From contig CAWBMS010000017.1 in NCBI GenBank assembly GCA_963790045.1, positions 1 to 47,574 of the forward strand: a stretch of 47,574 bases of DNA. The letters run 5' to 3'. The notes below the pieces were generated by a model. It worked only from the letters and a program-made list of their open reading frames with translations. It ran no database searches and was not told the origin of the DNA. Below are positions 43,613-47,574 of this stretch, one piece after another. The position numbers and the translations under genes are program-made. The number at the start of each line of letters is the position of its first letter. Position 1 is the first letter of the stretch. This DNA comes from DATKMP01 sp963790045. GTDB taxonomy: Bacteria > Bacteroidota > Ignavibacteria > UBA10030.

Positions 43613-43975
43613 CTATTTGTCTGACCATACAGCAAGTTCATTCCCTGTTGGATCGAGAAAATGAAAACGACGACCTCCAGAAAACGAGAATATTTCGCGA
43701 GTAATCTTTCCACCGGCCGAAACAATTGCGTCTCTTGATACTTCGATTTTATCAACATAAATAACGGCAAGAGGATATTTAGATTTATGTAATGGATCAG
43801 CATTCAGACCACTTCCCAATCCGCTATCCTTTGTGTCTGAATAATCATCACCCCAATCTTTATATGACCAATTAAACACAGACGAATAAAAAGATTTCGT
43901 TTTCAATAGATCATCAATAGATTTCGCAGGAAACTCAATGAAATCTAAACGTGGATTCTGAATTTTCTTCTTCAT
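43613..43975 (-). CDS. VOC-superfamily (glyoxalase/bleomycin-resistance) protein
   Basis: The protein is 120 residues with the paired beta-alpha-beta-beta-beta modules of the vicinal-oxygen-chelate fold. Visible are DFIEFPAKSIDDLLKTKSFY, VFNWSYKDWG, PLAVIYVDKIEVSRDAIVSA and the closing FHFLDPTGNELAVWSD, where the Glu is a typical metal ligand. Substrate and activity vary widely (glyoxalase, dioxygenase, antibiotic binding) and are not assigned. Confidence 0.82.
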   Translation of the reverse strand: MKKKIQNPRLDFIEFPAKSIDDLLKTKSFYSSVFNWSYKDWGDDYSDTKDSGLGSGLNADPLHKSKYPLAVIYVDKIEVSRDAIVSAGGKITREIFSFSGGRRFHFLDPTGNELAVWSDK

Positions 43976-44006
43976 AGATATTGCTTCCCAGTTGGCGCCC
44001 TAAATA

Positions 44007-44035
44007 GTATTAGACTGCGTGTCGCAGTCTAATAC
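44007..44035. repeat. perfect 12-bp hairpin
   Basis: GTATTAGACTGC and GCAGTCTAATAC flank a five-base loop GTGTC. No T-run follows on either strand, so it looks more like an extragenic palindrome or a processing/stability hairpin than a terminator. Confidence 0.55.
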
Positions 44036-44186
44036 CATGCCTGTGCATAATAGACTATGTGTTTTTATGTTCATGTTTTTGTAACTCTTTCATCACAATC
44101 CGGCAAAGAAAGTAAGAGTGTTTGTGAAAATTAAAATCTATCCATAGTATAATCGTTCCTAAAAAAATGCAAGAGGTGTTACGGAA

Positions 44187-44217
44187 AGTGTCAGACACCT
44201 GCAAGGTGTCCGACACT
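44187..44217. repeat. REP-like hairpin with a GTGTC core
   Basis: AGTGTCAGACACCT and AGGTGTCCGACACT pair over 14 bases with one mismatch around the loop GCA. The GTGTC-GACAC arrangement resembles dispersed extragenic palindromes seen in many genomes; only this copy is in the window. Confidence 0.55.
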
Positions 44218-44350
44218 TAATGCCGCTGTTCTTTGCCGTTCGTCGTGCGTAAATTTATATGCCGAAGGGATCGAGACTGTGCATAACATCCGTTTTTAAA
44301 CCTAATCCCGCTAAACACTTACCCTGGAAGCATCGGATATAGATTAACCG

Positions 44351-44995
44351 CTATGAACGCACGTGTTCTTTTTCCGTCAGCATTGCTTTTATTTTTGTCG
44401 TTACCATATCGATAGCAACGAGATTTTCCGCTCCGCGGGGAATAATAATATCCGCCCATTGCTTGCTTGGTTCCACAAATTCTAAATGCATGGGTTTCAC
44501 CGTGCGGAGGTATTGCTGCATCACGCTTTCTATCGAACGCCCGCGTTCAAGAATATCCCGCCGCATTCTGCGGAGCAAGCGTTCGTCGGCATCGGCATCC
44601 ACAAATATTTTAATATCCATCAACTCGCGCAATTTTTTATTGACAAAAATTAAGATACCGTCCACAATGACGATATCGCGCGGTTCGATGTGTTTCGTTT
44701 CCGGCATACGCCGGTAGGTGGCAAAGTTATACATCGGTTCTTCATATCCCTTGCCTTCGAGAAGAGATTGCAAATGCTGAATGAGCAAATCGGTCTCTAA
44801 CGAATCGGGATGATCGAAGTTGATTTGATCCGGCGTTTTGCCGCCGTGCATTTGTAAATCCTTGTAATACGAATCATGCTGCAATACGATAACGCGTTCC
44901 GAGTCCAATGTTTCAAGAATACGGTTTGCGACCGTTGTTTTGCCGGAACCGGTTCCGCCGGCAAGCCCGATGATAAGAGGTTTCATGTCGTTCAT
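44351..44995 (-). CDS. udk: uridine kinase
   Basis: Udk phosphorylates uridine and cytidine in pyrimidine salvage. The protein has about 214 residues: P-loop GLAGGTGSGKTT, DSYYKDL, the substrate loop NFDHPDSLETDLL, YNFATYRRMPET, and VIVDGILIFVNK, all typical of the uridine kinase branch of the phosphoribulokinase fold. I took the start at 44995 (MNDMKPLIIGLAGG); the second ATG at 44986 is equally possible and the frame extends to 45046 without conserved residues. It diverges from the glycosyltransferase gene. Confidence 0.93.
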   Translation of the reverse strand: MNDMKPLIIGLAGGTGSGKTTVANRILETLDSERVIVLQHDSYYKDLQMHGGKTPDQINFDHPDSLETDLLIQHLQSLLEGKGYEEPMYNFATYRRMPETKHIEPRDIVIVDGILIFVNKKLRELMDIKIFVDADADERLLRRMRRDILERGRSIESVMQQYLRTVKPMHLEFVEPSKQWADIIIPRGAENLVAIDMVTTKIKAMLTEKEHVRS

Positions 44996-45083
44996 CCGAA
45001 TTGTGATGAGTGCAATATAATCGACAAAGAGTGAACTTACAACCATTGAATCCGAACCTTTATTTTACGATTATGAGAACGTT

Positions 45084-46226
45084 ATGGCGGCTTCAACTTT
45101 CGCAATATTTTTCTATTCTCTGCTGCTGATATTTTATATTATCGTGCATGGAGCATTACTATTGGGAATTCATCGTCTTAAAAAGAATGATTGCCGTGCA
45201 TCTTCGCAGCCGTTTGTTTCCGTTATCGTTGCCGCACGGAATGAAGAAGCAACCATCGGGAAACTTTTGGAATGTCTTGCACAGCAAACGTATTCCAACA
45301 AAGAAATTATTCTTGTCGATGATCGTTCTACGGATACGACCGCAGAAATTATTGAATCCTACAAAAAGAAAATTCCATCGCTTGCCTGTTTGCACATCGC
45401 TTCCCTGCCGGATGATTTTCCAGCAAAGAAAAATGCACTGCGTGCGGCAATTCAACAAAGCCGCGGAGATATTTTATGCTTTACCGATGCGGATTGTTTT
45501 CCTCCACCTCACTGGATTGAAGAACTTGCTGCCGGTTTCAAAGATGATGTCGGTTTGGTTGCAGGATATTCTCCCTACGTTGTGGAAGCGCCGTTTAACA
45601 AACTTCTGCAGAGGTTTATCGCTTATGAAGAACTTCGCGGAGGAATCTGGGCAGCAGGTTCCATCGGCTTAAACCGCGGCTGGCTTTGCACGGGACGCAG
45701 TTTAGCGTACCGCCGCAGTGTGTATGATGAAGTCGGCGGATTTGAAAAGATTAAAATGTCTGTTAGCGGGGACGACGATATGTTTTTGCAGCTTGTGCGC
45801 CGCGAAACGAAGTGGAACATTTCTTACGTTCTTTTGCCGGAAAGTTTTGTTCCCACGCTTCCGCCAAAAACATTCCGGCAGTTTATCAATCAACGCAAGC
45901 GGCATTTTTCTACCGGCAAGTATTTAAGTTTTTCACAGCAAGTGTTCTTTACGATATATCACGGTGCAAATTTATTGCTCCTTCTTACTTTGCCGATTGC
46001 CCTCATCTTCCCTTCGCTGCTGTGGATCGGATGGTTTGGAATTCTGAAATTGCTTGCCGATCTGCTGTTGCTGCTGCCGAACTTTACCGTATTCAAAACA
46101 AAACAGAATTTGTTTCTCATGGAAGTCCTTTACGTTCTCTATAATACCTTGATCGGCCCGCTCGGATTGATTGCAACGTTCGATTGGAAATCCGGAACAT
46201 CGCATCAAACCGCACAACCGTTATGA
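45084..46226 (+). CDS. membrane-associated glycosyltransferase family 2
   Basis: This 380-residue protein has an N-terminal membrane helix (FAIFFYSLLLIFYIIVHGALLL). The GT2 core has FVSVIVAARNEEATIGKLLE, the nucleotide-sugar motif IILVDDRSTD, the DxD-type LCFTDADCFPP, and the catalytic-base region SVSGDDDMFL, with FINQRKRHF in the place of QxxRW. Two or three C-terminal membrane helices follow (FTIYHGANLLLLLTLPIALIF, ...FGILKLLADLLLLLP). Processive-type membrane GT2 proteins add sugars to lipids or build polysaccharides. It overlaps the next gene by ATGA. Confidence 0.9.
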   Translation: MAASTFAIFFYSLLLIFYIIVHGALLLGIHRLKKNDCRASSQPFVSVIVAARNEEATIGKLLECLAQQTYSNKEIILVDDRSTDTTAEIIESYKKKIPSLACLHIASLPDDFPAKKNALRAAIQQSRGDILCFTDADCFPPPHWIEELAAGFKDDVGLVAGYSPYVVEAPFNKLLQRFIAYEELRGGIWAAGSIGLNRGWLCTGRSLAYRRSVYDEVGGFEKIKMSVSGDDDMFLQLVRRETKWNISYVLLPESFVPTLPPKTFRQFINQRKRHFSTGKYLSFSQQVFFTIYHGANLLLLLTLPIALIFPSLLWIGWFGILKLLADLLLLLPNFTVFKTKQNLFLMEVLYVLYNTLIGPLGLIATFDWKSGTSHQTAQPL

Positions 46227-47157
46227 CCACACGCCACAAAATATTGATCCTCTTACAAGCTGTTGTAGCGGGCGCGGTATTATTCTTTGTTTTTCATCTG
46301 GTGGAATGGAAAAATGTTCTTACTGCCATTCAGCATGCATCGCCAATATTTTTAGCATGTGCATTGCTTCTTGTTCCGTGCAATCTCGGCGTGCGCATTG
46401 TCAAATGGCATTTCAGTGCTTCAGCGTGTTTCTGCGGATGTTCAATATCGTCATTCTATTAAATCCTTGCTGCTCGGTATTTCTCTCGGAGCATTCACAC
46501 CCGGCGAATTAGGCGATGTGCTCGGTGGGCATGGCATATTCCCGATGTACGCAAATCGCATATTGTCGGGCTTGCGTTGTTAGACCGCATGCAATTCCTC
46601 GGAACGATTACGGCGCTCGGCGCATGGAGTCTTCTCTATTTGCTTTTCCCGTTTTCAATCCTCAATGTCGTAATGGCATTGGTTGTGTGCTGCCTCTCGT
46701 TGACGATCTTGGTGTTCCTTGGAAAAATTGCAACATTGACACATGCAACATTTACGAAGCTCTGGCACACGCTCCACTTAGACGGCGTGCTGGAAGGAAT
46801 GGGATTGTTTTCGACCGGCGAGATCGTTTCACTCGTTTCGTTCACATTCATTCATCAATTCATCATTATTCTGCAAATGTTTTTTCTGCTGAATGCATTT
46901 ACGAGCGTCTCTATATTTACCGCATTCCTCGGCACATCGGGAACGTTGTTCGTTCAATCCGTTCTGCCGATTTCTCTGGGCGATCTCGGCGTGCGGGAAA
47001 TGAGTTCGATGTATTTCTTTTCGCTTTGCGATGTTCCTCGGGAATTTGCATTGATGGCAACATTGTTATTGTTTGTTATGAATATCATTTTGCCGGGAAT
47101 ACTCGGTGTGTTTATTGCGAAGCCATTGAAACTGTTTAATCAATCTCCCATGGATGA
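46223..47157 (+). CDS. flippase-like (UPF0104 / lysylphosphatidylglycerol synthetase transmembrane region) protein, frameshifted
   Basis: This is a polytopic membrane protein beginning ILILLQAVVAGAVLFFVFHL. The segment SLLLGISLGAFTPGELGDVLGG contains the conserved PGRxGE-like site of the flippase-like family (here TPGELGD). Several helices follow (FLGTITALGAWSLLYLLFPF, FIHQFIIILQMFFLLNAF) and the family's SLGDLGVRE string with PISLGDLGVREMSSM. Frame changes are near 46410 and 46565. The end is uncertain: the visible frame runs on to 47314 and would overlap the next gene by 158 bases, so a further indel near 47150 is likely. Members translocate lipids or glycolipids. It sits between two glycosyltransferases. 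Confidence 0.72.
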
Positions 47158-47574
47158 TGTGCATGATCGAATGTATCGTTCTTGCTTGTCTTATCCTCTT
47201 CACCGGATATTATGCGTGTTTCCTCATCCGCGTGCAGATTGGGTTTTCGCATTTGAAGACACAGAAACAGACAAAGCAGCCATTCGTCAGCGTCGTTATT
47301 GCGGCGCGCAATGAAGAAAAGAATATCGCCAATCTTCTCACGTCGCTTGTGAAGCAAAGTTATTCGCCGGAAAAGTATGAGATTATTATTGTCGATGACG
47401 GTTCAACAGACCGGACAGCAGACATTGTTCTGAAATTTCAAGAACAAACGAAACCTATCGTGCTGCTTCCTTCTATCGAATCATTACAAAAGAAAACAGG
47501 ACGCAAAGCGGCAGCGCTAACGCAAGGTATTCAATCTGCGAAAGGTGAAATTATCGTTACGACCGATGCCGATT
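47157..47574 (+). CDS. glycosyltransferase family 2 (partial, 3' end beyond the window)
   Basis: Starting from ATG at 47157 (or 47163) the reading gives an N-terminal helix (IECIVLACLILFTGYYACFL). The GT2 core opens with FVSVVIAARNEEKNIANLL, IIIVDDGSTDRTADIV, and GEIIVTTDAD at the window end. The opening is similar to the gene at 45084, so the two may be paralogues acting in the same glycolipid pathway. The remainder is outside the window. Confidence 0.82.
   Translation, partial: MCMIECIVLACLILFTGYYACFLIRVQIGFSHLKTQKQTKQPFVSVVIAARNEEKNIANLLTSLVKQSYSPEKYEIIIVDDGSTDRTADIVLKFQEQTKPIVLLPSIESLQKKTGRKAAALTQGIQSAKGEIIVTTDAD

Larger units (their letters stand above)
43976..44350. other. intergenic region with two hairpin repeats
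   Basis: About 375 bases between the VOC and udk genes carry no gene that I recognise. They contain the hairpins at 44007-44035 and 44187-44217, listed separately. No tRNA or other structured RNA is apparent. Confidence 0.45.

Overview
The window most likely comes from the Ignavibacteria / Bacteroidota–Chlorobi side of the FCB group. The best marker is the 564-aa secreted protein at 4970..6664, which ends in a type IX secretion (T9SS type A) sorting domain with the YPNPFNPST signature. Supporting markers are a GWxTD-domain protein, the Bacteroidota-type N-terminus of the YebC protein and a fused RibBA. Two good promoters are sigma-70-like (-35/17 bp/-10), not the TAnnTTTG type of Bacteroidetes. 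This placement is inference; no rRNA is present.

Layout. 1-7 kb (minus strand): a partial DUF559 gene, an acyl-CoA synthetase with its XRE-cupin regulator, a glutathione peroxidase, ArfB, a SnoaL-like protein, then a GLUG-repeat T9SS protein bracketed by two direct copies of a MITE-like repeat. 7-12 kb: htpG, then a broken hybrid histidine kinase with a periplasmic solute-binding sensor. 12 kb: tRNA-Leu, tRNA-Cys and tRNA-Gly. 12.3-16.3 kb (minus): CYTH protein, greA, ribBA, yajC, tgt. 16.5-20.4 kb (plus): GWxTD protein, pdxA, ftsE-like, mazG. 20.4-25.5 kb (minus): phoH, a LysM protein with a small lipoprotein, radC, and a TPR/periplasmic-binding protein. 25.7-27.1 kb (plus): a 67-aa protein and a FIST sensor. 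27.2-31.3 kb (minus): an ABC-2 type transporter and guaA. 31.4-41.3 kb (plus): yebC, a divergent HisA-like protein, a PfkB kinase, dapD, an RmlD-like reductase, serS, a heterodimeric ABC exporter and a DnaQ-like exonuclease. 41.3-45 kb (minus): anti-sigma and ECF sigma factors, a VOC protein, and udk. 45-47.6 kb (plus): glycosyltransferase, flippase-like membrane protein, second glycosyltransferase (cut by the window end).

A striking property is the number of broken reading frames. At least fifteen otherwise normal genes, including housekeeping genes such as tgt, ribBA, greA and mazG, are split by small indels, several in homopolymers. They concentrate at 9.3-20.4 kb, and tRNA-Leu has lost two bases of its acceptor stem. 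This pattern points to an error-rich or low-coverage assembly rather than gene decay. I therefore annotate each broken gene as one unit and say where the frame changes.

Most of the content is core metabolism and cell-envelope biology. No CRISPR array, complete insertion sequence, prophage or recognisable defence island is visible. The observations most worth following are: the HisA-like protein with both catalytic aspartates replaced, coupled to a PfkB kinase; the GLUG/T9SS gene framed by direct MITE-like repeats; the TPR/periplasmic-binding protein overlapping radC; the FIST gene with a tiny partner; and the LysM/lipoprotein operon with a clean promoter and an operator-like palindrome.
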